Source: Mycolicibacterium thermoresistibile (GTDB taxonomy: Bacteria; Actinomycetota; Actinomycetes; Mycobacteriales; Mycobacteriaceae). Taken from it: a DNA stretch of 64,000 bases. The DNA lies in assembly GCF_900187065.1 (NCBI RefSeq), contig NZ_LT906483.1, positions 620,001 to 684,000 of the forward strand, read 5' to 3'. Position numbers and translations under genes: made by a program. Shown here piece by piece: positions 1 through 9,590 of this stretch. Positions within the stretch are counted from its first letter, which is position 1, and each line of letters opens with the position of its first letter. Under the pieces are notes generated by a model. The model ran no database searches. It was not told the DNA's origin and worked only from the letters and a program-made list of their open reading frames with translations.

Positions 1-1
1 C

Positions 2-664
<663 letters not shown>

Positions 665-710
665 CGACGCGCGGTCCTGAGGCCGCGAGAGGAAGTGGAC
701 CGTAGACCCT

Positions 711-756
711 GTCACCGGCCGCTGACCCGGTGACGAGGCGCGGCCCCCCGGGGCCG
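711..756 (+). terminator. Two GC-rich hairpins after aceA, likely terminator
   Basis: Two perfect inverted repeats follow the isocitrate lyase stop. The first is GTCACCGG (711-718) with CCGGTGAC (727-734), loop 8. The second is CGGCCCC (741-747) with GGGGCCG (750-756), loop 2. No T-run follows, which is common for mycobacterial intrinsic terminators. Termination is inferred from the structures and their position. Confidence 0.45.
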
Positions 757-776
757 TGAGTTCCCGACACACCACG

Positions 777-836
777 CGCACGGTTGTCGCCCACCACGTC
801 TGCCGACGATCTCGGCGACGGGGCGGCAACCGTGCG
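777..836 (+). repeat. Long inverted repeat in the fadB2 leader
   Basis: CGCACGGTTG (777-786) pairs perfectly with CAACCGTGCG (827-836), with a smaller nested hairpin GCCGA/TCGGC (802-806 and 812-816) in the loop. The structure ends 47 bases before the fadB2 GTG. It could be an mRNA leader structure or a regulator site; the sequence does not decide between these. Confidence 0.4.
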
Positions 837-882
837 TTTGGCATTTGGCTGGCCGGGTGCGGCATCTGATAGGAAAGAGCAC

Positions 883-1743
883 GTGAGCGATTCGATCCAA
901 CGAGTGGGCATCGTCGGTGCCGGCCAGATGGGCGGGGGTATCGCGGAGGTGGCCGCCCGGGCCGGGGCGGACGTCGTCGTCTATGACATCAGCGAGGAGC
1001 TGACCACCGCCGGGCGCGAGCGCATCGCCAAGTCGCTGACGCGCGGCGTGCAGGCCGGCAAGCTCAGCGAGGACGAGCGCTCCGCCGCGCTGGACCGGCT
1101 GCGGTTCACCACCACGCTGGCGGATCTGTCCGACCGCCAGCTGGTGATCGAGGCGATCGTCGAGGACGAGAACGTCAAGGCCACGGTGTTCGCCGAACTC
1201 GACGAGCTCCTCACCGATCCGGATGCGGTGCTGGCGTCGAACACCTCGAGCATTCCGATCATGAAGCTGGCCGCCGCCACCAAGAACCCGGGCCGGGTGC
1301 TGGGGCTGCACTTCTTCAATCCGGTGCCGGTGCTCCCGTTGGTCGAACTCATCAACACGCTGGTGACCACCGACGAGGCGATCGCGCGGACCGAGAAGTT
1401 CGCCGCCGAGGTGCTGGGCAAGCAGGTGGTGCGCTGTGGCGACCGGTCCGGCTTCGTGGTCAACGCGCTGCTGGTCCCGTATCTGCTGTCGGCGATCCGG
1501 ATGGTCGAATCCGGCTACGCCTCGGTGGAGGACGTCGACAAGGCCGTGGTGGCGGGGCTGTCGCACCCGATGGGCCCGTTGCGGCTGTCCGATCTGGTCG
1601 GCCTCGACACCCTCAAGCTCATCGCCGACAAGATGTTCGACGAGTTCAAGGAGCCGCACTACGGCCCGCCGCCGCTGCTGGTGCGGATGGTGGAGGCGGG
1701 GCACCTCGGCAAGAAGACCGGTCGCGGTTTCTACACGTACTGA
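883..1743 (+). CDS. fadB2: 3-hydroxybutyryl-CoA dehydrogenase FadB2
   Basis: NAD(P)-dependent oxidation or reduction of 3-hydroxyacyl-CoA / acetoacetyl-CoA in fatty-acid metabolism; cytosolic. The 286-residue protein matches the family length. An N-terminal Rossmann fold shows GIVGAGQMGGG within the first 20 residues, the central part carries SNTSSIPI and the HFFNPVPVLPLVE signature with the catalytic His, and the C-terminal helical domain ends in KKTGRGFYTY, typical of short-chain 3HCDH proteins. The GTG start at 883 is chosen because AGGAAAG lies 5 bases upstream and the protein then begins directly before the Rossmann strand; longer in-frame starts add sequence without family character. 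Gene order matches Rv0467-Rv0469. Alternative acyl chain-length preference cannot be read from the sequence. Confidence 0.94.
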   Translation: MSDSIQRVGIVGAGQMGGGIAEVAARAGADVVVYDISEELTTAGRERIAKSLTRGVQAGKLSEDERSAALDRLRFTTTLADLSDRQLVIEAIVEDENVKATVFAELDELLTDPDAVLASNTSSIPIMKLAAATKNPGRVLGLHFFNPVPVLPLVELINTLVTTDEAIARTEKFAAEVLGKQVVRCGDRSGFVVNALLVPYLLSAIRMVESGYASVEDVDKAVVAGLSHPMGPLRLSDLVGLDTLKLIADKMFDEFKEPHYGPPPLLVRMVEAGHLGKKTGRGFYTY

Positions 1744-1759
1744 CCGCTGGCTGATTGCA

Positions 1760-1789
1760 TTGGAAAATACCCAGGCCATTAGCTAGTCT
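1760..1789 (+). promoter_or_regulatory. Candidate SigA-type promoter of the mycolate methyltransferase gene
   Basis: TTGGAA (1760-1765), 18-base spacer, TAGTCT (1784-1789) lie about 95 bases before the methyltransferase start in a 140-base gap. The fit is moderate and no transcript evidence is available. Confidence 0.35.
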
Positions 1790-1874
1790 CACCAGCTGAT
1801 CTAGATCGCTGACCGGGTTCGCCGGGACGCCCGTCATGGTGCCTCGCGGTCGCCGGACAACTGACAGAAGGTAG

Positions 1875-2759
<885 letters not shown>

Positions 2760-2794
2760 GCCGCGAAAGGCGCCCCACGGCAGCCCCGCAACGG

Positions 2795-3670
2795 TCAGGC
2801 CCGCAGCAGCCGGTTCCGCTCCGCCTCGACGTCGAAATCGGCGGGCGGCCAGGATAACCCCATGCCGGCGAGGGCGTCGATGAGCAGTTCGGTGACGGCC
2901 AGCCGGCTGTACCACCGCCGGTCCCCGGGCACCACGAACCACGGCGCATAGACGGTGCTGGTGCGGTCCAGCATGTCCTGATACGCGGCCTGATACGCCG
3001 GCCAGTGCCGGCGCTCGTCGACGTCGGACGGGCTGTACTTCCAGTGTTTGGCCGGATCCTCCAGCCGGGCCAGCAGGTTCTTGCGCTGCTCGGCGGGCGA
3101 GATGAACAGCGCCACCTTGACCAGTGTCATCCCCGCGTCGACGAGTTCCCGCTCGAAGGCGTTGATCTCGTCGTAGCGGTCGGACCACACCTCCGGCGGC
3201 ACCAGGTTGTGCACCCGCACCACCAGCACGTCCTCGTAGTGCGACCGGTCGAACACCCCGAGGTGGCCCGGGGGCGGCAGCGCCCGGCGGACCCGCCACA
3301 GATAGTGCCGGGCCTTCTCCTCGGCGGTCGGCGGCCCGAACGCGCGGTACCGCACGCCCATCGGATTCACCGCTCCCACAACATGTTTGACGATGCCACC
3401 CTTGCCGGCGGTGTCCATGCCCTGCAGGACCAGCAGCACCGACCGGCGGTCGCCGCGGACGCGGTGGTTGGCGTAGAGCATCTCCTGCAGCTCGGCGAGG
3501 CGGGCGCTGCGCTCGGTCTGCAGGGCGGGCGCGTCGGCCTTGCCGCCGGTGAACCCGGGGGTGGCGGCCGTGTCGAGGTCGGCGACCCGGACACCGGGAC
3601 GGAAACGCAGTCGCTCACCCGGCCGGTCCGACCAGAGCCGCGGCGGGTCGGTCGACGGTCCGGTGCTCAC
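2795..3670 (-). CDS. PPK2-family polyphosphate:nucleotide phosphotransferase
   Basis: Transfers phosphate between polyphosphate and nucleotides (family role); cytosolic. The 291-residue protein holds one PPK2 domain: a Walker A of the form GMDTAGKGG near residue 92, the NPMGVRYRAFGPPT strand-loop and the lid/Walker B segment DRSHYEDVL followed by VRVHNLVP. One domain of this length and the MDTAGKGG variant resemble the class III-like/TIGR03709 subgroup rather than the RDAAGKGG type. The GTG start (3668-3670) overlaps the TGA of the upstream TetR gene by 4 bases (GTGA), so the two genes are translated together. A longer upstream reading is antisense-like filler over the regulator. Direction of phosphate transfer and nucleotide preference are not deducible. 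Confidence 0.9.
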   Translation of the reverse strand: MSTGPSTDPPRLWSDRPGERLRFRPGVRVADLDTAATPGFTGGKADAPALQTERSARLAELQEMLYANHRVRGDRRSVLLVLQGMDTAGKGGIVKHVVGAVNPMGVRYRAFGPPTAEEKARHYLWRVRRALPPPGHLGVFDRSHYEDVLVVRVHNLVPPEVWSDRYDEINAFERELVDAGMTLVKVALFISPAEQRKNLLARLEDPAKHWKYSPSDVDERRHWPAYQAAYQDMLDRTSTVYAPWFVVPGDRRWYSRLAVTELLIDALAGMGLSWPPADFDVEAERNRLLRA

Positions 3671-4374
3671 CGGTCGCGCAGCTGCGGCGGCAGGATCGGC
3701 GACGGGTGCGGCATCTCGCGGAACTTCTCCAGCGAGCCGCCGACCTCGACGATGCCGCACAGCGCACTCCACGACAGCATGGTCAGGTAGTCGATCAGTT
3801 CGTCGCTGGTCATCCGTGGATGCGACATCCACGAGTGGGTCGCCAACTGCACCCCGCCGACGATGAGATTGGACCAGGGTTCGACGCCGCGGGTGTCCAT
3901 CCCGGCCTCGGCCATCCGCCGGCGCAGCATGACCCCGAGCATCCGCGCGATGATCCGTTCGGAGTCGGCGACCACCTTGCTCTTGCCCGCCGAGTTGTTG
4001 GCCATCACGAACCGGTACGGCTCGGGTTCGGCGGCCACCGTCTCGACGTACACCCGGATGATCTCCCGGGTCAGGTCGTAGCCGTCGAGATCGGTCGACA
4101 GGGCGGCGGCCATGTTGGGGATCAGGGTGGTCTGGGCGAAGCGCATCATCACCGCGGTGGTGAGGTCGTTCTTGTCGACGAAATAGCGGTACAGGACGGT
4201 CTTGGACACACCGATCTCCGCGGCGATCTCATCCATGCTGACGTTGCTGCCGCGCCGCCGGATGGCTTCCAGCGTGCCGTCCACCAACTCGTTGCGCCGC
4301 TCCACCTTGTGCTGGTGCCAGCGTCGTTTGCGTCCGTCCATCTTGACCGCCGCCGGCGGTGTCTGCTGTCCCAC
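3667..4374 (-). CDS. TetR-family regulator, MadR-like (Rv0472c orthologue)
   Basis: DNA-binding repressor of 235 residues. The N-terminal TetR helix-turn-helix spans about residues 25-75 (DEIAAEIGVSKTVLYRYF with a following DKNDL), and the rest is a ligand-binding helical domain. By position and length it corresponds to M. tuberculosis Rv0472c, described as MadR, a regulator of the mycolic acid desaturase genes desA1/desA2; that function is carried over by synteny and was not tested here. It is divergent from a DUF445 membrane gene (93-base gap) and coupled by a 4-base overlap to a PPK2-family kinase. The start is GTG at 4374, with no strong ribosome-binding site. The coupling to a polyphosphate kinase is not explained by the known role. 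Confidence 0.85.
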   Translation of the reverse strand: MGQQTPPAAVKMDGRKRRWHQHKVERRNELVDGTLEAIRRRGSNVSMDEIAAEIGVSKTVLYRYFVDKNDLTTAVMMRFAQTTLIPNMAAALSTDLDGYDLTREIIRVYVETVAAEPEPYRFVMANNSAGKSKVVADSERIIARMLGVMLRRRMAEAGMDTRGVEPWSNLIVGGVQLATHSWMSHPRMTSDELIDYLTMLSWSALCGIVEVGGSLEKFREMPHPSPILPPQLRDR

Positions 4375-4467
4375 TATCGCCGAAATCCCATTCCCTAAGT
4401 CATCTCGATACTACGGAAGATCACCGATAGCCGGGCTGCGGGACCGCGGCACCGGGCCGGGTGGCGG

Positions 4468-5814
4468 ATGATGGATTCCGTGGCGCACCGAATGCCGACC
4501 AGAACCCCGGTTCCGGTCTCCGCACCCCGACCGAGTTTCGCCGAGGCGATCGCCGGCGCCGATTCGGCCGCCGACGCCGAGCGGGCCCGCAGCCTGCGCC
4601 GGATGAAGGCCGTTGCGCTGGGCTTTCTGCTCGGCGCCACGGTGATCTTCCTGCTCTGCACCTGGGCGCAGACCCGGGGCGACGCACCGGCCTGGGTCGG
4701 CTATGTACGGGCGGCCGCCGAGGCGGGCATGGTCGGTGCGCTGGCCGACTGGTTCGCGGTCACCGCGCTGTTCCGGCATCCGCTGGGGATCCCGATCCCG
4801 CACACCGCGATCATCAAACGCAAGAAGGATCAGCTCGGCGAGGGCCTGGGCACCTTCGTGCGGGAGAACTTCATGGCCCCGGACGTGGTCGAGCAGAAGT
4901 TGCGCGACGTGCAGATCGCCGGCCGGCTCGGCAAGTGGCTCGCCGAGCCCGGCCACGCCCAACGGGTCGCCGCCGAGGCGGCAAACGTGATGCGGGTGCT
5001 GGTGGTGTTGCTGCGCGACGAGGACATCCAGCAGGTGCTGGACCGGATGATCGTCAAACGCATCGCCGAACCGCAGTGGGGTCCGCCGGTGGGGCGGGTG
5101 CTGGCGCAGCTGCTGCAGGAGGGCCGCCAGGAGGCGCTGATCCAGTTGCTGGCCGACCGGGCGTTCCAGTGGTCACTGAACGCCGGCGAGATCATCGAGC
5201 GGGTGGTGGAGCGCGATTCGCCCAGCTGGTCGCCGCGCTGGGTGGACCATCTGGTCGGGGATCGGATCCACCGCGAGCTGATGGAGTTCACCGACAAGGT
5301 GCGCCGAGATCCCGACCATGAACTGCGGCGGTCGGCCACCCGGTTCCTGTTCGAATTCGCCGACGATCTGCAGAACGACGAGGTCACCATCCAGCGGGCG
5401 GAGAACATCAAGGAGCAGATCATGGCCCGCGACGAGGTCGCCCGGGCCGCCGAGACCGCGTGGAACGCCGCCAAGCGCATCATCCTCGAGTCGGTGGACG
5501 ACCCGTCGTCGACGTTGCGGGCCCGCATCGCCGATTCGGTGATGGTGATCGGCGAATCGCTGCGCGACGACGCCGACCTGCGCGACAAGGTCGACAACTG
5601 GATCATCACCGCGGTCAAACATCTGGTCGGCGAGTACGGCGCCGAGATCACCACGGTGATCACGGACACCATCGAACGTTGGGACGCCGAGGAGGCCAGC
5701 CGGCGCATCGAACTGCACGTCGGCCGCGACCTGCAGTTCATCCGCATCAACGGCACCGTGGTGGGCGCCCTGGCCGGTCTCGCGATCTACACCACCGCGC
5801 AACTGCTGTTCTGA
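4468..5814 (+). CDS. DUF445 membrane-anchored protein (Rv0473-like)
   Basis: Protein of 448 residues in the DUF445 family, function unknown. A transmembrane helix lies near residues 47-68 (AVALGFLLGATVIFLLC), followed by the conserved EAGMVGALADWFAVTALFRHPLG block and the IPIPHT-I-IKRKK motif that define the family. The long middle is charged and predicted helical, and a second hydrophobic segment (VVGALAGLAIYTTAQLLF) ends the protein, giving a hairpin-like anchoring of a large cytoplasmic or periplasmic body. Start choice is weak: ATG at 4468 or 4471 or GTG at 4480 are all possible and no good ribosome-binding site separates them. Divergent from the MadR-like gene, as Rv0472c-Rv0473 are. Confidence 0.85.
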   Translation: MMDSVAHRMPTRTPVPVSAPRPSFAEAIAGADSAADAERARSLRRMKAVALGFLLGATVIFLLCTWAQTRGDAPAWVGYVRAAAEAGMVGALADWFAVTALFRHPLGIPIPHTAIIKRKKDQLGEGLGTFVRENFMAPDVVEQKLRDVQIAGRLGKWLAEPGHAQRVAAEAANVMRVLVVLLRDEDIQQVLDRMIVKRIAEPQWGPPVGRVLAQLLQEGRQEALIQLLADRAFQWSLNAGEIIERVVERDSPSWSPRWVDHLVGDRIHRELMEFTDKVRRDPDHELRRSATRFLFEFADDLQNDEVTIQRAENIKEQIMARDEVARAAETAWNAAKRIILESVDDPSSTLRARIADSVMVIGESLRDDADLRDKVDNWIITAVKHLVGEYGAEITTVITDTIERWDAEEASRRIELHVGRDLQFIRINGTVVGALAGLAIYTTAQLLF

Positions 5815-5817
5815 CCA

Positions 5818-5860
5818 GTGCTAACTAGTGCTTGCAAAAGTTAGCACCGCGGCGTACGGT
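5818..5860 (+). promoter_or_regulatory. Promoter and overlapping operator palindrome of the XRE regulator
   Basis: A perfect inverted repeat GTGCTAAC (5818-5825) N14 GTTAGCAC (5840-5847) straddles a good -35 element TTGCAA (5832-5837), which is 17 bases from a -10 TACGGT (5855-5860). A repressor bound here would block RNA polymerase, so autoregulation by the downstream XRE protein is the simplest reading. The arms are not in the CIRCE arrangement. Confidence 0.6.
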
Positions 5861-5874
5861 TGAAGGTGTCGCGC

Positions 5875-5906
5875 ACCGGATAGACCGACCACCGGATAGA
5901 CCGACG
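5875..5906 (+). repeat. Tandem 16-bp repeat in the 5' UTR of the XRE gene
   Basis: ACCGGATAGACCGAC occurs twice in tandem (5875-5889 and 5891-5905) with a 16-base period, between the promoter and the ribosome-binding site. Function unknown; it may be a recent duplication or a second protein site. Confidence 0.6.
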
Positions 5907-5921
5907 CAGGAGGGGGCTCCA

Positions 5922-6332
5922 TTGCCGCAGGACGAGAATCTTGCCGCGGTTGTGTCCAACGCGGCTCAGGACATCGGCAGTTTCATCCGAAGTCAGCGCG
6001 AGGCTGCCCAGGTATCGCTGCGGCAACTGGCCGAGAAGGCCGGCGTCAGCAATCCGTACCTGAGTCAGATCGAGCGGGGGCTGCGCAAACCTTCGGCCGA
6101 TGTGCTGAATCAGATCGCCAAGGCGCTGCGGGTGTCCGCAGAGGTGCTCTATGTGCGGGCCGGAATTCTGGAGCCCGGCGAGCCCAGCGAGGTCCGTGAC
6201 GCCATCGTCAACGACACGGCGATCACCGAGCGGCAGAAGCAGGTGCTGCTCGACATCTACACGTCGTTCTGTCGACAGAACGAACAGGACGCCGACGCAG
6301 ATGAGGAGCAACCAACTGCATCACGTGACTGA
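5922..6332 (+). CDS. XRE-family transcriptional regulator (Rv0474 orthologue)
   Basis: Small DNA-binding regulator of 136 residues. The helix-turn-helix occupies about residues 20-75: SLRQLAEKAGVSNPYLSQIERG followed by RKPSADVLNQIAKALRVS is a textbook Cro/C1-type domain. The C-terminal part (TAITERQKQVLLDIYTSF) is a short helical dimerisation or effector segment. The start is TTG at 5922, selected because AGGAGG (5908-5913) sits 8 bases upstream and the family sequence begins at this point; an upstream ATG frame at 5832 runs through the promoter. The M. tuberculosis counterpart Rv0474 lies in the same place before hbhA and has been reported as a copper-responsive repressor; I recall this from literature and cannot test it here. 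Confidence 0.88.
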   Translation: MPQDENLAAVVSNAAQDIGSFIRSQREAAQVSLRQLAEKAGVSNPYLSQIERGLRKPSADVLNQIAKALRVSAEVLYVRAGILEPGEPSEVRDAIVNDTAITERQKQVLLDIYTSFCRQNEQDADADEEQPTASRD

Positions 6333-6388
6333 CAGCGACCGCTCACCGAACCCGCACCGTTTTCGATTCGTGAAAGGAACCCACCGAG

Positions 6389-7081
6389 ATGGCTGAGAAG
6401 AATCAACCCACCGTCGACGACCTGCGCGCCCCGCTCCTTGCCGCAGTGGGCGCCGCCGACCTCGCGTTGGAACGCGTCAACGAGATCGTCGCCGCCCTGC
6501 GTGAGCGGGCCGACGAGGTCCGCAGCGACGCCAACGCCCGGGCCGAGGAACGCCGCGCCCGGATCAGCAAGGTCCGTGACGAGCTGCCCGCCCAGTTCGA
6601 GGAGATCCGCGGCAAGCTGAGCGCGGACGAGCTGCGCCGGGCGGCCGAGGCCTACGCCGACGCCGCCCAGGGCACCTACACCAAGTTGGTGGAGCGGGGT
6701 GCCGCGGCGCTGGAGCGGTTGCGCAGCCAGCCGGCCTTCGAGGATGCCGCCGAGCGGGTGGAGAGCTACACCGACCAGGCCGTCGAGCTGACCCAGGAGG
6801 CGCTGGGCACCGTGGCCGCGCAGACCCGCGCCGTCGGTGAGCGGGCCGCCAAGCTGGTCGGCGTCGACTTCCCGAAGAAGGGCGACGAGACCCAGGCCGA
6901 GACCTCGGCTGAATCCTCGGCTGAATCCTCGGCGGGGGCTCCCGCGAAGAAGGCTCCGGCGAAGAAGGCCGCCCCCAAGGACACGGCCAAGGACACTGCG
7001 GCCAAGACCACCGCCGCCAAGGCGGGCGCCAAGAAGGCTCCGGCCAAGAAGACCGCGGCCAAGAAGGTCACCCAGAAGTAA
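6389..7081 (+). CDS. hbhA: Heparin-binding haemagglutinin HbhA
   Basis: Surface-associated adhesin and lipid-body-linked protein of mycobacteria that binds heparan sulfate. The 230-residue protein has an N-terminal short hydrophobic stretch, a long helical coiled-coil region ([20 protein letters not shown] and similar heptads, about residues 20-150) and a lysine/alanine/proline-rich C-terminus (about residues 180-230) with repeated KKAPAKK and KKAA blocks, the heparin-binding region that is methylated in known HbhA. A serine-rich spacer with a duplicated AESS unit separates the two parts. ATG at 6389 has AAAGGA 10 bases upstream. Located directly after the XRE regulator, as in Rv0474-Rv0475. 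Confidence 0.94.
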   Translation: MAEKNQPTVDDLRAPLLAAVGAADLALERVNEIVAALRERADEVRSDANARAEERRARISKVRDELPAQFEEIRGKLSADELRRAAEAYADAAQGTYTKLVERGAAALERLRSQPAFEDAAERVESYTDQAVELTQEALGTVAAQTRAVGERAAKLVGVDFPKKGDETQAETSAESSAESSAGAPAKKAPAKKAAPKDTAKDTAAKTTAAKAGAKKAPAKKTAAKKVTQK

Positions 7082-7143
7082 CTGCCGCCGATTTCGCTCG
7101 ACGCGAGTCGACGTCCGGGACGGTACCCGCATAGGCTGAACAC

Positions 7144-7428
7144 GTGAGCAGCCACATCGTGGGTACCGTCCTCTTTCTGTTGACCATGGCCGTGCTCGCG
7201 GTGACGGTGTACGCCTTCGTCCACGCCGCGATGCAACGGCCGGACGCCTTCACCGCCGCGGACAAACTCACCAAGCCGGTGTGGCTGGTGATCCTGGGCG
7301 TCAGCGCGCTGCTGACGTTCCTTCCGGTTCTCAGCATCCTCGGTCCGGTGATCGCCGCCGTCGCCTCGGGTGTCTACCTCGTCGACGTGCGCCCGAAAAT
7401 CCTGGAAATCCAAGGAAAGTCCCACTAG
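7144..7428 (+). CDS. DUF2516 small membrane protein (Rv0476-like)
   Basis: Protein of 94 residues with hydrophobic segments at about 6-29 ([24 protein letters not shown]) and 45-75 ([35 protein letters not shown]), ending in VDVRPKILE. This layout matches the DUF2516 family, function unknown, and the Rv0476 position between hbhA and a secreted protein. GTG start at 7144. The next gene begins 4 bases after the stop, so the two are probably co-transcribed. Confidence 0.85.
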   Translation: MSSHIVGTVLFLLTMAVLAVTVYAFVHAAMQRPDAFTAADKLTKPVWLVILGVSALLTFLPVLSILGPVIAAVASGVYLVDVRPKILEIQGKSH

Positions 7429-7432
7429 ACCG

Positions 7433-7882
7433 GTGCGTCGTTCGGTCACCGCCGTGACGGCGGTCAGCAGCTGGTGTGTTGCGCTGGTCCTCGCCGGTCC
7501 GCCGGCCGGGGTGGCCGCCGCCGATCCCGAGGGTCCGCCCGATCCGCCGGCCGCCCCCGGGGTCTACGTGGAGCGGGTCGAGTGGGCGAAGTGGGGCGAT
7601 CTGTCCAGCCTGCGGGTCTACCCGACCCCCGCGGCGCGTGCCGCGGCCGCCCAGATCGGCACCGGCGCGCAGGCCGAGGCCGCCTGGCGTGAGGTGCTCG
7701 CCCAGTCGCCCGACGCCGGCCTGCCCGGGATGTACGAGCAGTTCCGCTGTCACTGGCGGCTCGCCGAATTCGCCCAGCCCGGGAAGACCAGCTGGAACCT
7801 GGAGCCGTGGCGGCCCCGGGTGGACGAGGTGACGATGCTGGCGACCGGCTGCAATCCCGGGGGTACCGAGGAGCCGTTCTGA
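7433..7882 (+). CDS. Secreted DUF2599 protein (Rv0477-like)
   Basis: Protein of 149 residues. The GTG start at 7433 gives an N-terminal signal sequence ([11 protein letters not shown] then a hydrophobic core and an A-A-A-D cleavage region near residue 30); an earlier start in the same frame would bury this signal and run through the preceding gene. The mature part has conserved Trp/Tyr residues ([34 protein letters not shown]) and two cysteines that could form a disulfide. It matches the DUF2599 family and the position of Rv0477, function unknown. Its stop overlaps the deoC start by one base. Confidence 0.82.
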   Translation: MRRSVTAVTAVSSWCVALVLAGPPAGVAAADPEGPPDPPAAPGVYVERVEWAKWGDLSSLRVYPTPAARAAAAQIGTGAQAEAAWREVLAQSPDAGLPGMYEQFRCHWRLAEFAQPGKTSWNLEPWRPRVDEVTMLATGCNPGGTEEPF

Positions 7883-8556
7883 TGAGCTACACCCGCGCCG
7901 AGGTCGCCGCCCGGATCGACCACACCCTGCTCAAACCGGAGGCGACGCCGGACGACGTGGCGGCGCTGGTGGGCGAGGCCACCGAACTGGGCGTCTTCGC
8001 GGTCTGCGTGTCACCGTCGATGGTGCCGGTCGCCGTCGCGGCGAGCCCCGCGGATCTGCGCGTCGCCACCGTCGCCGGATTCCCGTCCGGCAAGCACCTG
8101 CCGTCGGTCAAGGCCCGGGAGGCCGAACTGGCGGCCGCGGCGGGGGCCGCCGAGGTCGACATGGTCATCGACGTGGGCGCTGCCGTGGCCGGTGAGCTGG
8201 GCGCCGTCTATGACGACATCGCCGAGGTGCGCCGCGCGGTGTCCGGCATCACGCTCAAGGTGATCGTGGAGTCGGCGGTGCTGCTGGAGCACACCGACCC
8301 CGAACGGCTCACCGCCGTGTGCCGGGCCGCCGAGGATGCCGGGGCCGATTTCGTCAAGACCTCGACCGGCTTCCATCCCAGCGGCGGCGCGTCCGTACAG
8401 GCCGTGTCGGTGATGGCGGCCGCGGTGGGCGGACGGCTCGGGGTGAAGGCCAGCGGCGGGATCCGCACCGCCGCCGACGCCGTCGCGATGCTCGACGCCG
8501 GCGCCACCCGGCTGGGTCTGTCGGCCAGCCGGGCGGTGCTCGACGGCCTCACCTGA
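7882..8556 (+). CDS. deoC: Deoxyribose-phosphate aldolase
   Basis: Cleaves 2-deoxyribose-5-phosphate to glyceraldehyde-3-phosphate and acetaldehyde in deoxynucleoside salvage; cytosolic TIM barrel. The 224-residue protein shows DHTLLKPEA near the N-terminus, [10 protein letters not shown] (catalytic Asp region about 93-97), and the Schiff-base lysine in FVKTSTGF at about K159, followed by VKASGGIRT with the second lysine. ATG at 7882 overlaps the previous stop (TGATG). Gene length and neighbours fit Rv0478. Confidence 0.95.
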   Translation: MSYTRAEVAARIDHTLLKPEATPDDVAALVGEATELGVFAVCVSPSMVPVAVAASPADLRVATVAGFPSGKHLPSVKAREAELAAAAGAAEVDMVIDVGAAVAGELGAVYDDIAEVRRAVSGITLKVIVESAVLLEHTDPERLTAVCRAAEDAGADFVKTSTGFHPSGGASVQAVSVMAAAVGGRLGVKASGGIRTAADAVAMLDAGATRLGLSASRAVLDGLT

Positions 8557-8567
8557 GCCCGGCCGGC

Positions 8568-8601
8568 CTCACAGCTCGGCGAAACTCACAGCTCGGCGAA
8601 A
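8568..8601. repeat. 17-bp tandem duplication at the 3' end of the DUF2993 gene
   Basis: CTCACAGCTCGGCGAAA occurs twice back to back (8568-8584, 8585-8601). It duplicates the last codons and stop of the minus-strand gene, so a second in-frame-looking FAEL-stop lies just beyond the used stop. Confidence 0.8.
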
Positions 8602-9590
8602 CAGGGGTCTTCCTGGCCCTTGGGGATCGACGCGTTGCGGCTGGACAGTTGCGCGATCACACCGTCGTCGGTGACCTGCACACTCTGCGCGGTGATGTCC
8701 ATCGGATAGTTGTCGGTCAACCCGTCGGTGAACGCGTCCAGCACCGGCTGCACCGTCTCCCGCGGCAGCGTCAGGAAGCCGATGCCGGTCAGGCTGACCA
8801 CCTCCAGCCGGATTCCGCCGTCGGCCACCTGCGGACGTGCCACGATGCTGGCCAGCGGTCCGTCGAGGGTGATGGTGCCGGCGGCCGGATCGGTGCTCAC
8901 CCCGGTGGTCACGAACGACCCGATCAGGGGCATCGCCTCCTGCACGGTCCGCCGGATGCCGTCGGCCGACCAGGTGATCGTGATGTCCAGCGCACCCAGC
9001 GTCCCACCGGAATCCGCGGTGTCCTCCAGCCGCACGTCACGGATGTGCAGCGCCAGCTTCATACCCTTGGCATCGCGGATCTGATTGCCGGCGGTCTCGA
9101 TGTTGATGTTGGTGTAGTGGCCCGACATGTGCTGCATCAGAAACGGCGGCAGCGGATCGAAGGATGCCGTGGCCTCGTCCTGCACCACACACGACACCAC
9201 CCGCGCCACCACGGAGTCGGCCCGGTTGCGGGCGTACAGCTCGGCGCCCAGCAGACCGGCTGCCACCAGTGCGATGACGATGACGACCACCAGCACCACC
9301 GACAGCGGGTCGCTGAACAGGCTCTTGATCTTCGCCATGAACGACTCGTCCTGCTCCTCGGAGCCAGCCGGCGGCGGGCCGCCCATCTGACCCGGCGGCG
9401 GGCCGCCCATCTGACCCGGCGGTGGGCCGCCCATCTGACCCGGCGGCGGTGGCGGGGGATAGCCGCCCTCCGGCGGCGGTGGTGGGGGACTGCTCGGTGG
9501 CCCGCCGGCGGGTGACGCCGGAGGACCGCCCGGCGACGGCGGTGGAACGGAGGGTGTGTCGTCGGTCGGACGCGCCCAGGGATCGGTCAT
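8586..9590 (-). CDS. Proline-rich membrane-anchored DUF2993 (LmeA-like) protein, Rv0479c-like
   Basis: Protein of 334 residues in three parts. Residues 1-75 are Pro/Gly-rich and contain three copies of PPPGQMGG encoded by a 24-bp tandem repeat. Residues about 95-115 are a transmembrane helix (PLSVVLVVVIVIALVAAGLLG), giving a short cytoplasmic tail and an external body. The C-terminal about 215 residues match the DUF2993 fold (lipid-binding, seen in LmeA), with CVV near its start and a terminal Cys in DPCFAEL. The start overlaps the nitrilase stop by 4 bases (ATGA), so the two form an operon. A lipid-transfer or envelope role is inference from the family. Confidence 0.82.
   Translation of the reverse strand: MTDPWARPTDDTPSVPPPSPGGPPASPAGGPPSSPPPPPPEGGYPPPPPPGQMGGPPPGQMGGPPPGQMGGPPPAGSEEQDESFMAKIKSLFSDPLSVVLVVVIVIALVAAGLLGAELYARNRADSVVARVVSCVVQDEATASFDPLPPFLMQHMSGHYTNINIETAGNQIRDAKGMKLALHIRDVRLEDTADSGGTLGALDITITWSADGIRRTVQEAMPLIGSFVTTGVSTDPAAGTITLDGPLASIVARPQVADGGIRLEVVSLTGIGFLTLPRETVQPVLDAFTDGLTDNYPMDITAQSVQVTDDGVIAQLSSRNASIPKGQEDPCFAEL
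9373..9444. repeat. 24-bp tandem repeat, three copies, coding
   Basis: Three consecutive 24-base units (9373-9396, 9397-9420, 9421-9444) that differ by a single base encode the PPPGQMGG repeats of the DUF2993 protein. Copy number is a likely variable locus between strains. Confidence 0.85.

Noticed and set aside
5818..5847. CIRCE (HrcA) heat-shock element
   Set aside because: The half-site words are similar (GTGCTAA/TTAGCAC) but their order is reversed and the spacer is 14 rather than 9; the following gene is not a chaperone.
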